Origin: Daphnia carinata
Lineage: Eukaryota; Arthropoda; Branchiopoda; Diplostraca; Daphniidae
Length of the DNA: 64,000 nt
Direction of reading: 5' to 3'
Assembly (NCBI RefSeq): GCF_022539665.2
Contig: NC_081332.1
Span: forward strand, 1,571,773-1,635,772
Part shown: one piece after another, positions 10,721-22,362 of the stretch
Layout of the letters: each line of letters starts with the position of its first letter
Position numbering within the stretch: the first letter of the stretch is position 1
Notes under the pieces: model-generated
Database searches by the model: none
Told to the model about the DNA's origin: nothing
Seen by the model: the letters and a program-made list of their open reading frames with translations, nothing else
Translations under genes and position numbers: made by a program

Positions 10721-11387
10721 CCTGTTTTCATTGCGTTCAGCTATGCAGGTTCCCAACAATCTGTTTCAATATTTGGGTACGTCTTACATTCAATTTTTTT
10801 CTTCCGACTTGAAGCAGTTGGCGGAAATGTTCCTTTGCCAAGCTCTAAAGTTGCAAATACACAGGTTTTTATGCGGTTCTGTAACCGCCATTATTCACTA
10901 GGACCAACTACGCAACTTTGCACACTAACCACAAAGACGTTGGGTTGCATCTGCCTACGTTGACGATACGTCGAATCTAATGTCTCTGTTCGTTGAAACA
11001 TTTTGCAGCTCTAAACAGAAACATTTGTTACAGTACTGCAGCAGCTGTAATAGCGTACCATCTCCATTGGCGGCACGACTTCAAGTGATTCGTTTTTTTT
11101 CGGTAATCATTTTTGCTGTTTCGGCATGTCCGAAAAAGGGTTTTCCCCTAGGGAATTGGGCCCAACGCATCAAGAGGATGGGGGATTAAAAAATCCATGA
11201 TGGCCGCCGTTTGCCTTCTCCACCAATCACATTGCTTCACCCCATCCTCTATACTTCTAAAGGCTACAGCACTGAGATTGAGCTCAAGGCAAGTTCAGCA
11301 TTTGATTTTTGTTTTCATTTGACTGCAGAAAAATGTTAGCTATACAAAATTGAATTTTTAAAATGTTATTTATTATCAAAATTCAAG
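10721..11387. repeat. Dispersed repeat, copy 2
   Basis: Direct-orientation homologue of 2166-2827, with small indels and substitutions throughout and a strongly conserved block at about 11125-11300 containing GGGCCCAA, ATGATGGCCGCC and CCACCAATCA. It lies upstream of the peroxidase start and upstream of the R-SNARE gene. No terminal repeats were identified. Confidence 0.7.
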
Positions 11388-11735
11388 AACGGAAGCAATC
11401 CCACAAAATAATGACCATTCATCTTTCAAATATCTTTTTTTTTTAAGCTACACTGTACAGTCCCTATTGTTCCTGTAGCTGAGTGATGGCAATGAGGGGA
11501 AATGCTGGCATAAACACGTATCATAAAGCTATTAATTTTACCAACTATAAAAATCGTTGAACTTTGTGCGAAAAGATGCCAATAGTTAAGGATTACAACA
11601 AATACTTCACGCAAATTTATTTGAATAACTGATATACGTGTGAAATCGACGTCGATATCTGCCATGAGTCGCCACTCGTCCACGTTAATCTATTCAAGTC
11701 TCACATAAAATTTAAACTGATATCATTTAAAAACG
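11388..11735. other. Intergenic spacer, presumed 5' region of the R-SNARE gene
   Basis: AT-rich; no gene recognised. Confidence 0.4.
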
Positions 11736-12032
11736 ATGTTTACAGTGAACCATAGCAATCAAAGTCCCGTTTATTTCAAGGATTTACAGGGTCAAGTGGA
11801 CGAAGTGATGGACGTGATGAGAAGTACCACCGAAGCCGTCCTAAATCGTGGTGACCGCCTCAACGAATTATCGGCCCGTGCAGAGGCACTGGAACACCAG
11901 GCAAATGTTTCTCTGAGGAGGGCCACCAACATCCGGGAAAAGGTACAGAAAAATCACCGAAAGTGGACGTGGATTTTGGGCGGCATAGCTGTCATTACAC
12001 TCGCCATTGTGAATACAATTTTGTTTTCGTGA
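11736..12032 (+). CDS. R-SNARE, VAMP/synaptobrevin-like
   Basis: Short tail-anchored vesicle SNARE that forms four-helix bundles with Q-SNAREs for membrane fusion. It is 98 residues in one exon. The SNARE motif begins at about residue 17 (KDLQGQVDEVMDVMRSTTEA) with heptads continuing to about residue 75. The zero-layer arginine is the R of EAVLNRGDRL. A basic juxtamembrane stretch (KVQKNHRKW) precedes the C-terminal membrane anchor (WILGGIAVITLAIVNTILF). There is no longin domain, so it belongs with the VAMP2/4/5/8-type brevins; the exact subtype is unclear. AATAAA lies near 12072. Confidence 0.9.
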   Translation: MFTVNHSNQSPVYFKDLQGQVDEVMDVMRSTTEAVLNRGDRLNELSARAEALEHQANVSLRRATNIREKVQKNHRKWTWILGGIAVITLAIVNTILFS

Positions 12033-13103
12033 TTGATAGAAGAATGAAACGAAATACTCTCAGGATTACGCAATAAAAGCTGATAATCAAATTTATGTTT
12101 CTTTTCACTTATTTTTCATTAAATTAAATTTAGACAGACTCTATGGACACTTTAAACACATTCTAGCTTGAAACATGTAACTATAACTGGAACAAGAGTG
12201 ATAGAGCCAACTTTGCATTAAGAATTTGGCTAGATTAGGTAGAAGCATTTCAATTAATGATAAGGCATACCACTCAGTTGATATGGTGTTCCTGGAATAG
12301 AGCTATTCAGCTATACGAGGTTGCTATCTCCATTGCAACACAGATACACAAAAACATGAACAACAAAATCCAATGGCGGTTAGCGCTTTGTGGATACGTA
12401 CAGTACAACGGCTGGCGGATATCAATCGTCAGTTCAAAATAGAGGACTTATGACGTCGCCAAAGTGGAACAAAAATGAGAATTCTGATTGAACACGAGTA
12501 AATCTTCTAAAAGAATGCGAAAGTGTTTCACTACTCAAGCAAAAAAAGAATAATAATTTAGGTTGTTAGTACAGGAAATAGAACTGCAAGTGACAGTACA
12601 AGGCCCCGACAGCGCAGAAATAGTTAGCTAATGATAACGATTTAAGCAGAAATCATTAAAAACGTGGTCAGAGTTGCTGCCAATTGTTGTTACCTTTCAA
12701 TTGAAAAGGAAAGAATAACTATTAGGACACACCTTCGTAACAAGAACATGCCGGAAGCACATGATGTATCTTTTACGTTTGCAAAAAAATATATGAGCAG
12801 TTTAAACCAGTTTGTATACGTTGTTTATAAAAAAAAAAGAAAAAAGAAAATTGTTTTCTTTCGCATAATAAAGAGCGTGTATGATTTCTTCTTTTTACAG
12901 GACGTATACATGCTACAGTAATCTGTTCCCCCTTTATTATATATGTTGATGTAATTGTACACAAAGACTGAAGACAATGCCCTAACAAATGATAAAACCC
13001 ACCATCATAGAAAATTGCGTAATAGAATCTCAGAACGAATAAGAAAATACAATAAAGAGAGTTAATCGGGATGATGCATTAATGGCAAAAATTCAAACGG
13101 GTT
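12033..13103. other. Intergenic, no gene recognised
   Basis: AT-rich with short homopolymer tracts. The small reading frames here have no recognisable motif, composition or splice context. Confidence 0.5.
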
Positions 13104-14019
13104 TCAGTTGGCCAATGACAAACTACGGGTTGCACCTGTTGATTGGTTGTTAGATCTTCTACCACAATCGCAACGACAAGTTCCTTCGAAACGACAGTTG
13201 CAAGGTACCCCACGTAACGATAAACGACAAGAGGCTGCCTCTGCACTCTGCACACCTTTCTTCGTTAACGCAGGCGTCCGTCCTTTAGCAGAGAACGTGA
13301 ATTTAGTTAATTTCCTGCTCGTAACGATTCTTCGTTTGTTTGGTGTCAAGTTAGTCACCAGGTTATCTTGCATCTCTATAGGAACAGGCAGAGTAGATAT
13401 TTCAAGCTGCACTTCGTTCGTGACAGGTGATGGATTGTCAGTCACGGTTGTAAGCAAAGCTTGGGTTACATCTTCACCTGAAGTTTCATCAGGTATTGTG
13501 GTAGTCTCTATTACCAGCGTTGTAGTTTCAACTGGAACAACTTGTTCTGTCGTTAGGAGGGTCTCTTCTTCAAGACTGGTGGTTTGTTCTATAATTTCAG
13601 TTGTCTGTTCTGGAACTTCAGTGGCTTCCTCCGCTGCTCTGGCAGCCTCTTCCGCCTTTCTGGCCTCCTCCTCCGCTGCTCTGGCTGCCTCCTCCGCCGC
13701 TTTGGCAGCTTCCTTTTCACGAATAGCTTTAGGTTTCCATGGTTGCCTCTGTTGTTGGTAAACAAGTTGTGGATGAATAATGCAAGGTCAAATTTAAGAA
13801 ATATCAATAGATTGTTCAGGTTGCGGTATACCTTAATTGTTGTTAGCTGAGGGGATGGCACGGCCTCTAATAGCGTCAAGCTGATGACGAAGAAAAGAAC
13901 ACAAATCTGTGCAATGGAAAAATAAGAATGAATCCGAATTAAGTTGATATAGTTAAACAAAAGGTGGAATGTAAAAAAAATACGAATAATTCAAATTCAA
14001 AGTTCACCGAAAAGCGCAT
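13104..14019 (-). CDS. Secreted Ala/Glu-rich protein with C-terminal cysteine cluster
   Basis: No family recognised. Three exons, 14019-14008, 13906-13832 and 13748-13104, give 243 residues in one frame with phase-0 introns. The signal peptide is residues 1-19 (MRFSICVLFFVISLTLLEA). After a short basic linker, a roughly 30-residue Ala/Glu/Lys/Arg run (EKEAAKAAEEAARAAEEEAR) is predicted to be a single alpha-helix or coiled coil. It is followed by a Thr/Glu-rich acidic region with many TT and VET steps (possible O-glycosylation) and a basic C-terminal domain with a Cys cluster (CNCRFEGTCRCDCGRR). The 12-nt first exon before the hydrophobic core resembles secreted arthropod proteins. An extracellular matrix or peptide-precursor role is possible; neither is demonstrated. 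Confidence 0.7.
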
Positions 14020-16053
14020 TGTGTTGCACGATTTTCTTTTGTTTTTGTTTCACGGTTTAGACACAAGTGACACTGTTAACAGGGATGTCAAGTACTCTGG
14101 TATTTATATAGTTTTGGACAAAGATTGACCTCGATAGAACCTGTTCCAGCATTCAAGTAGAGCTGAAAACCAGTCACGTGACTTTTAGATCAGCAAAGTC
14201 ATAAGTTCTTGTCAATCTGTGCAATGATGTCCTTCAATAAAACGGATGAAAATAAAACAACAACTTTATTATTCGCATTTTTACTTTTATGAAGAGTACA
14301 TCGTCAATAATAACGAATTCGAATATGTCATTATTTCCTCCTAATGGTTATGTAAAACATGCCGAAAGGTGCCTTTGTCCAACTGCTACCGAACATTGTT
14401 TGTCCTTCCTTTACTGAGTTTGTGATTAATTAAAATAAACAGATTATGTAGATTTAGTGGGTTAATCCAATTCTATTGAACGTAGTATTCGCATGTAAAG
14501 AATAAGTTCATGCAATCTTTGTCTTTTCATATCAGATTAATGCAAAACGCATTTTGTCAATTTACAAAACTCAAAATCTAGCCCAATATTCAAATAAATA
14601 CATTAGGGATTTTCTAGCATTGATAACATGGAAAGGAAGGCGGTGCGAACTTCCTATGTCACGTACTTCTCCAGCAAAATGATAAGCTCCCATCTGTTAC
14701 GATTGCGGAAGCACAAAGAGATGGCAAGTAAATGGCACTCTGCGACCAATCAAAAATCAAAGCTTCGGGAACTGCTTGTTTTTCTTTGCGGAACTGATGA
14801 TTGAATTCATTAACCTTGATTTTATTTTACACATACAAACATTTAGGGGATCTCCCTCAGTATTATAGTCATATACCAAACCCCACTGAATCTGCTGTTC
14901 GAGGCGATTCGAGGTGAACCGCACAAACAGCTAAATGTCTTCACAAGGACGTGCCAAGTTGGGGTTCTGTATCAACAGGTAAAAAGACGGCCTCTTTTTT
15001 ACCCTTTTTTGGGGGAAGAGAGATCCTGTATTGATTTGGCCGTGCCCTTGTCGTTTTGGATTGAGAGGTGGACTTTGTGTTAGGGGATTATTAGCCTTTG
15101 AAGCTGTGCTTGCTTACCTGTATAGTTAACAGTCACGTCGTCACAACAGGTAGTGGTGTTTAACCGTAAGGTGATACGACGTCCAAGTACGGCGGTTAAT
15201 TTTTTGCAATCCTCAAAATGTGCGCGTTATCAGCTGTTTTTTTTAGAAAGATTTAAAAGTTTATTGCTTTAGCTATCTCAAGGTAATAGCATTGAATAAT
15301 GATTTTGTTATGAAGGTAATGAAGACAAGTTTCAGAATTATATTGGGCGTTTATTTAAATGAGTTGGCAGCTTCATGTAGAACATGTGCAGCCTAATGAA
15401 AGTAGGGAATACTGGTGGAGTATGGGAGCTCAAACTGTGTATCCTTTATCTTACCCCTTCCCTTGAAAAGGTGTAGAGACGAAACAAAGGAAAGTTTCAA
15501 GTTTCCATTCCCTTGCCTCATTTCAATGTTCTATACTAAAAGAACAGGGTACAGGAAAAGTTGCAGGGGCTCATTTTAATATTTATGCAAATATGCAGAA
15601 CACAGCCAAAACTTTTTCTTTTTTGTTTTCTGTTTGAAAAAACAAAAGCTACTGTATCGCTCAACTGGGCTTTGAAAAGTAGGAGGTAGGGTATTATACC
15701 TGCAGATTTCCCGTTGACGTCACACGTTTAAGGACAGGGTAAGAAAATAATTCCTTTGGCAAGTCGTTACGTGTTGTTCTTACCACGTACGCCTCATAGA
15801 ATTTATTTAAAAGAGAATCTCTTAATATGGAATTAACTTTTATCAACCACAAATTCGATTTGAATTACGATATACGTTAAATCGATTTTTCATTTTTTTT
15901 AACATGTTGCTAAAGGCATTCCGATTTGGAATCAGTGTAGCCCAATAAAAACTCATTTGTTCTATTATGTTCTATTATCATTTGATAGGCTTTCCTTTCA
16001 TCTTGTTTAGTACAAACAGCTGATAAAGCAAAACTAATATGTTTATGCAACGT
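14020..16053. other. Two-kilobase intergenic region
   Basis: No convincing gene. One exon-like segment on the plus strand at 14935-14978 starts with ATG, encodes about 15 residues (MSSQGRAKLGFCIN) and ends at a GTAAAAAG donor, but no downstream partner exon was found. The rest is AT-rich, with poly(T) tracts near 15000 and 15240. Confidence 0.4.
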
Positions 16054-17530
16054 TCATACTACAATCGGGAAATTGACGGTACCGCCGGCGCCGTTCTGCC
16101 CTTTCAGCTGGAGCATTCCACTGTCTTGCGTTGTTTGATTATCGCAACAGGTGGAACCTGTCGTGCCACCGTTATAAGACCAAGACCAAACGCCCTACAA
16201 GAACAACATTAATCAACAACATAATGTTAGAACAGTAAGCCCATACCTGATAGCCATTATCATAGCTGTACTGGAAAAGAGTTGGGCTGGTTTCGGGACC
16301 GCCACAAACTGTGGCAAATTCACCAATCACCAAAGGTTTGTCCAGTCCGTAAGATGCGGCTGTAACCTTAAAATACAATAAACTCATAACGTGCTATAAT
16401 GGACGTGCATGTTTCAGAGGTACTTTGAATGGTTCGCTGGGGTCCCATTGTCCGGTGTACGTGTAAGTGTGAAATTGGTAGAAATCTAATGTACCCAAAC
16501 TTCTACCACCTGCAGCTAGGAGACATTTGTCTGTGTAATAATTTCCTGTTGGAATGGCATAAATAATAAAAGCATTTTTGGAATAACAGTTTAATTAACG
16601 TATACTCGATTGTTCGTAAGCGTCAGACTGGGCGTGTTCCGACCAAGATCCGAGGGTAACGAGCGATGCAGGATTAGTTTCCTTAATGGCGTGCGTTTGC
16701 CAGTTGACAAACTTCAAGTTACTAATTAAATTGAAAAGTTAATTTATTTTCTTTTAATTGATTATAAATGTACTTTTCCATAGGGATGGTAAGGCCTGTC
16801 CAACTAGCGTCCGTATTCGCAAGCGGAGTCGTATCGAAACATGGATTGTCATTGACTTGATTAAGCAAAATGGCACCTTCCGGCTCGTTCATGATTTCCC
16901 AAGCAGCGAGTGCAGGATGATCACCCAAAGCTGCAACCATTGGCTATTGAAAATAATTATTGACGTGAATATTTAAATGTTTTTTTTTTTCAGGATCACC
17001 TTGAGAGCGTTATCGATGTAACTCTGTAGTTTGGCATCGTCGTAAAACAAGTTGATTGTATTCTGATTTTCCAGAACTGCGCCATTCCACAAAACGAAGA
17101 TGACGAGGATATTTTGAGTTTGTGCAAAATCCAAGAAGGATCGCATATCGTCGATGATAGTGCCCGTACTGTCGGGACTGATCACGTACCCATTGCTGTC
17201 GTAAGTTGGAGTGTTTTGTCCTTCTACGTGCACCCATTGTCCTTTTTCGTTTCCCACATTAGCATCATAAAGGATTTAATAGTTTTTTATAAATTATTTA
17301 CGAATTGAATTTCCTCCACTATTGGCGATCATGGTGAGCCAAGTCTCTAACGTCGCCTTTGAATTGGATTGATAGGCACCGTTTCCAAAGTCGTAGCCGT
17401 ACGAATTCCAAGCGATGTTGGCTCCAGACAAGAATACTTTCTGACCATTGTAGAGGAAATCACGGCCGCTTGTCGTTAACCGACCGGAGCCCAACGTCAC
17501 GCAAATACTCAGGAATAAGACGAGCAGCAT
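16054..17530 (-). CDS. Endo-1,4-beta-mannanase, GH5 family, copy 3
   Basis: Secreted glycoside hydrolase that cleaves internal beta-1,4-mannosyl bonds, probably digesting algal or plant mannans. Seven exons: 17530-17302, 17241-17000, 16943-16774, 16721-16606, 16545-16424, 16366-16247, 16194-16054; 379 residues. The signal peptide is residues 1-15 (MLLVLFLSICVTLGS), followed by RLTTSGRDFLYNGQKVFLSG, the N-terminal start typical of animal GH5 mannanases. Acid/base Glu lies in WEIMNEPEG (E177), nucleophile Glu in LVIGEFA (E309). WSWSYN near the C-terminus is conserved with the paralogues. Exons 2, 3, 4 and 6 have exactly the same length in all three copies. The C-terminus has an extra CC pair (GSTCCDN). 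Confidence 0.93.
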
Positions 17531-18175
17531 TTTTTAATTTTTTTTTACGAAATAGCGTAATACAACAAAGCAGGGAATCTGAATTTTAGAAACTGCTTTG
17601 ACACTGTGCGATACTCAACAACAACAACTTTGTTATCTTGTTATTTAGAATCACGGGAGAAATCCCGTGAATGAAACCAACGTGAACAGTTGATGGGCAC
17701 TGAATGATGGGGTGCGGGAAAAAAAGGTTCAATGCGTGATACTGTTTACCATGTAAACATTACCCAAAGCCATAAACAAAAATACATTATCGATATTGAC
17801 TTACTATTTTGGAATCGCTGGAATACCCTTCAACGTGAACCCGGCACGTGAACAACTGGTGGACAACTAATGTCCGTTCCCTACGTGAAATTGTTTGATT
17901 TCCATAGATAGGACCTGATAAAACCACGCTTTTTGAAAACAGACATGTTACTTTGGAATCTCCGTTGACAGTTTTCTTTGATTTTCATTACGTCATTAAG
18001 CTCATTGATTTTCGCCTACCACATAGTATAATTATTCATTATTAACTAGACTAAAATAAATATCAATAAGCAAAGTCAATGATCGTGATGTATATATTTT
18101 TTATTGTATTGTTTTTCGAATTCAATTGTTTTCAACAAATCTAATTCATACAACAATAAATGTTTAGAGGACTCT
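17531..18175. other. Spacer between mannanase genes
   Basis: AT-rich; presumed promoter of the copy at 16054-17530 and 3' region of the next copy. No gene seen. Confidence 0.5.
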
Positions 18176-19709
18176 CTACAAAGGAAAAGTGACGGCACCA
18201 GCGTTTCCATTTTGATCCTTAATTCTGGCCATGCCGAAATTTTGTGCTTCCTGCGAGTCGGTGCAGTCCCCTTGTTCCAAATAATGCCAAGACCAAGCGC
18301 CCTGAAATCCGACCATAAAAACTATTAACAATTTTAAAAAATTGCATCTTCTTGTTGTTCACCTGATAGCCATTATCGTAGACGTATTGAAACATGTTCC
18401 CGATATCATTTCTCTCAGAGCAAACTGATGCGAATTCACCGACCACCAAAGGCTTGTCCAGTCCGTACGAAGAGCCCGTCACCTTTACAAGACATTTAAT
18501 TGATCAAAGACTCAGTAGAAAACGCCATTAAAAAATCGTACCTTGAATGGGGCATCGGGATTCCAGTTTTGGTTACCTGTGGCGTCTTTATTCGAATAGG
18601 TGTGCATCTGATAGAAATCCAATTTTCCCGAATTTCTATTGCCAGCGCCGGTCAAACACGAATCCTTATAATAGTTTCCTTATGAAGAAAATAGAAAGGT
18701 TATTATGCAAATCATTTTTTCAACGTAAAATTCGTGTAATATACTTGACTGGGCTTTGCTGTCCGTCTGGGCATGTTCCGACCAAGAACCAACAGTCACT
18801 AAACAAGCGCTGTTCACCTGTTTAACCGCATCCGCTTGCCAGTTGACGAACTTCAAAATGCTAAAATCAAACGATTCAATAGAAACGTTCATTACAATAA
18901 GAAAAATAATAAATTGTGTACTCACTTTTGCATGGGGATATTCGTATAGGCAAAGCCAGCACCTGTATCTTTCAACGGAGTTGTATCAAAACACGCATTG
19001 CTGTTGTACTGGTTATTCAATACCAATCCCTCAGGTTCGTTCATGATCTCCCAAGCAGCAAGAGCGGGATGATTGCCCAATGCGCTTACCATAGGCTAAC
19101 AAATTAAGGTACCAATATTGTTCAAATTAAAAGCCAATCAAGAGGTGCGTGTACCTTTAAAGCGTTGTCAATGTAGGTCTGCAATTTAGAGTCATCGTAA
19201 AGCAAATTCAAAGCGTTATCTTTAGGTCTGACAGCTCCGTTCCATAACACGAAAACGACCATAAGATTCTTACTCTGCGCAAAATCCAAGAAAGAGCGCA
19301 TATCGCTGATCATAGTTCCTGTATTGTCGGGACCTGTGACGTAACCATTGCTGTCGAACGCGGGTGTGTTAGCACCATCCACATGCAACCACATTCCTTG
19401 AAAAATATTTAAAAAACATTTGATTTTTCCATTTTATAATGAACTTTGTTTAGAAAGGTAATGTGATTTCTTACGGACTGAATTGCCACCGTTGGCGTCG
19501 ATCTTAGTGAGCCATGACTCGAGGGTAGCTTTAGAATTTGCGGCATACTGACCGTTACCAAAATCGTAACCGTACGAGTTCCATGCGATGTTGACACCTG
19601 ACAAGAAAACCTTTTGGCCGTTGTAGTAAAAATCGCGGCCACTGACCGTCAGACGGCCGGCGCTCAGCGATACCCAACAGCAGAGCAATAAAGTAGCGAG
19701 TTTGAACAT
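18176..19709 (-). CDS. Endo-1,4-beta-mannanase, GH5 family, copy 2
   Basis: Tandem paralogue of the neighbouring mannanases. Seven exons: 19709-19475, 19396-19155, 19095-18926, 18860-18745, 18678-18542, 18482-18363, 18301-18176; 381 residues. The signal peptide is residues 1-17 (MFKLATLLLCCWVSLSA), followed by GRLTVSGRDFYYNGQKVFLS. Catalytic acid/base is in WEIMNEPEG (E179), nucleophile in LVVGEFA (E316). Exon 5 is 15 nt longer than in the other two copies, adding five residues near a loop that reads YSNKDATGNQNWNPDAPFK. All splice phases are conserved. Confidence 0.93.
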
Positions 19710-20319
19710 GACGTAAATTCCTAACCTTTTATTTTTAGGCCACTGAATATAAAGCACGTCGAACGAAAAATGATTGGGAATATATTAAAATTCAGGAGTA
19801 TTTATACAAGTCCCTGACGGCGATTTGCATCTAACGAGTACGAGGGTTATCATCATCACCCATGATTTGTTCTCAAGTCCAAGGTGTGCAGTGCACGTGT
19901 ACTGGGCTGTTTTAATGATCAGTGGGTTTTTTTTTATTATGTTTACTATTTTTCATTATCGGTATTCTTTCTTTCGTCTATCTGGTATATTCTAATTTTT
20001 TTTAAGAGCTCCAGTAAACAACGTTTATCAGATAGGGGAGGTATAATCAGATATCGGTGTGTCCATAATGTTATATTTTTTAATCATCAGGATTTATTCC
20101 GTCAGACATTTAAGTTTATAACGCTGGTAATACTTAAACTAGGCGTTTTCCTCATTATGTGATTTTAATTCGCAATAATGTGCAAACCAATGAGCAATTT
20201 TTTATTCTCGGAAAAAGGTCAAGTTTGAATAGTAACATTAGAACCTTTGTTTGGAAGTAATTGTCATAAAGAAGATGAAATTTCTACTTTTGAAATCAGA
20301 ATATTAAATGTTGTTTCAC
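19710..20319. other. Spacer between mannanase genes
   Basis: AT-rich with poly(T) tracts; promoter of the copy at 18176-19709. No gene recognised. Confidence 0.5.
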
Positions 20320-21824
20320 CTAGAATCCGACAGGGAAAGTGACAGCACCTGCGGCACCGTTTTGGCCTTTCAATTTGTTCATGCCACTATTTTGCGTCGC
20401 TTGAGTGTCGGAGCATTCTCCTCCAGCGTTGTATTGCCACGACCACACGCCCTGCGAACATTTCCAATAATTAAAGAATTTGCATTTCATCGGTCGAATT
20501 GAAATTAATACCTGGTAACTGTTGTCATAAGCGTACTGGAACAAATTCTGAATTCCTTCATTTTGGGCGCAGACCGAAGCAAATTCTCCAATAACCAAAG
20601 GCTTGTCAAGTCCATAGGAAGTTCCAGATACCTATATTATTAAATCAATTATTTAAAATGTTGTTTAAATTGATATGCGCATGCAAGTACTTTGAATGGA
20701 GCGTCGGCATTCCATTGCCCGTTGTAGGAGTAGGTGTGCATCTGATAGAAATCCAGTTTGCCATTCGCTCTGCCACCGCCAGCCACCAAACAAGAATCAG
20801 TGTAATAGTTTCCTATGTACACCACATAGATTTAATTTCTTTTAATTTTAAAGATGCAAATGACGTACTTGATTGACTCTTGGTGTCTGTCTGGGCATGT
20901 TCCGACCAAGAACCCAACGTGACTAGCGCAGCACTATTGGCTTGTTTCACACCATCGGCTTGCCAGTTGATAAACTTCAAAATACTGCGACATACAAACC
21001 AATGAAATCAATTTGAAAATCATTTGAAATTTAAATTTAGAAATCTTACTTTTGCATAGGAATATAGAGATTAGTCCAGCCAGCACCGGTGTTTCTCAAT
21101 GGTGTCGTATCGAAGCAGGGATTACCGTTGGCTTGATTATTGAAAAGGGATCCTTCCGGTTCGTTGATGATTTCCCAAGCAGCAAGAGCAGGATGATCGC
21201 CCAATGCGCTTACCATAGGCTTTTGGAAAAGAAATTAATAATTTAATTCATTTTAAAAATTTAGTAGAAGGATAGAACCCTACCTTTAGTGCGTTATCAA
21301 TGTAACTCTGGAGTTTAACATCGTCCCAAAACAGATCAATGGTGTGTTGTTCTCTCAGGTAAGCTCCGTTCCACAGGACGAAGATCACTAAAATGTCCTT
21401 AGATTGTGCAAAATCAAGGAACGAACGCATATCGTTGATCATGGTGCCTGTACTATCGGGACCCGTAACCATACCGTTGCTATCGAATGCAGGTGTGTTT
21501 GCACCTTCCACATGCAACCAGATACCTTTGAAGAAGAAATTTAAGCACCTTAAAAATTAAGCCAAAAATGAATGACTTGGAGGACTTACGAATTGAATTG
21601 CCGCCGTTAGTGGAGATCTGCGTGAGCCAAGTTTCCAAAGTCGATTTAGAGTTGGCAGTGTATTGGCCATTGCCGAAATCGTAACCGTAAGAGTTCCATG
21701 CGATGTTGGCACCCGACAGGAAGACCTTCTGGCCGTTGTAGTAAATATCGCGGCCACTGGTCGTCAAACGACCGGCGCTCAGCGACGCCCAACAGCAGAG
21801 CAAAAGGCCGAGTAGTTTGAACAT
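20320..21824 (-). CDS. Endo-1,4-beta-mannanase, GH5 family, copy 1
   Basis: Most upstream copy of the tandem trio. Seven exons: 21824-21590, 21525-21284, 21219-21050, 20984-20869, 20812-20691, 20631-20512, 20451-20320; 378 residues. The signal peptide is residues 1-17 (MFKLLGLLLCCWASLSA); ATG 21824 is chosen because it directly precedes the hydrophobic core and aligns with copy 2. Acid/base Glu is in WEIINEPEG (E179), nucleophile in LVIGEFA (E311), with aromatic substrate-binding positions such as VIFVLWNGA and HTYSYNGQW conserved. No separate carbohydrate-binding module is present. It is closest in sequence to copy 2 (shared leader). Confidence 0.93.
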
Positions 21825-22362
21825 TCTTTTCGGATATGCAAACGAACCCAATCTACGATGAATTTTTGTTTCATTCTTTATATACTTGCTGGAGGACTAT
21901 AACTTGCAAGTAAACATAGTCGTCATCAATAAGCAAATGCGTTTAACGCCCAAATGTTATCTAACGTCGCATTTTGAATAAGAACCAATCGTAACGCACC
22001 GTGTTAATTCGTTTTTATTTTGCTCTTTACGTGGGTTGTAATTGTTGACGTCAATCGGTATGCTCTACGTAGGCATTATATTAAATCCTTAGTAAGACAG
22101 TGGAAGTTGAAAATAAGATTTATGTCTTTACTGCGGTACGAATAGCTTCTATGTTCTCCAGACATTTTTATGTAATAGCGAGATCTAAGATAGTAACGGT
22201 TTATTTACTCCGACTCTTTATGGCGCTGTATCAATTGAGTTAGCATTGAAACAAACACTTCAAACAAACGTCAATTAACAATTCTTTATTCAATTTGCCA
22301 TCGTTTATCGCCAATTTGCTATACAGGAATAAACTTAAAATGTATCACGTTTCATAAAAAGG
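21825..22362. other. Intergenic spacer
   Basis: AT-rich; upstream region of mannanase copy 1 and 3' region of the CLCA gene. No gene seen. Confidence 0.5.

Noticed and set aside
12664-12921. 85-codon frame in the spacer after the R-SNARE gene
   Set aside because: Runs through an A-rich tract, has AT-driven composition and no start or splice context.
18756-19046. Plus-strand frames overlapping the mannanase genes (also at 17114, 20308, 21052)
   Set aside because: Antisense shadows of well-supported GH5 exons.
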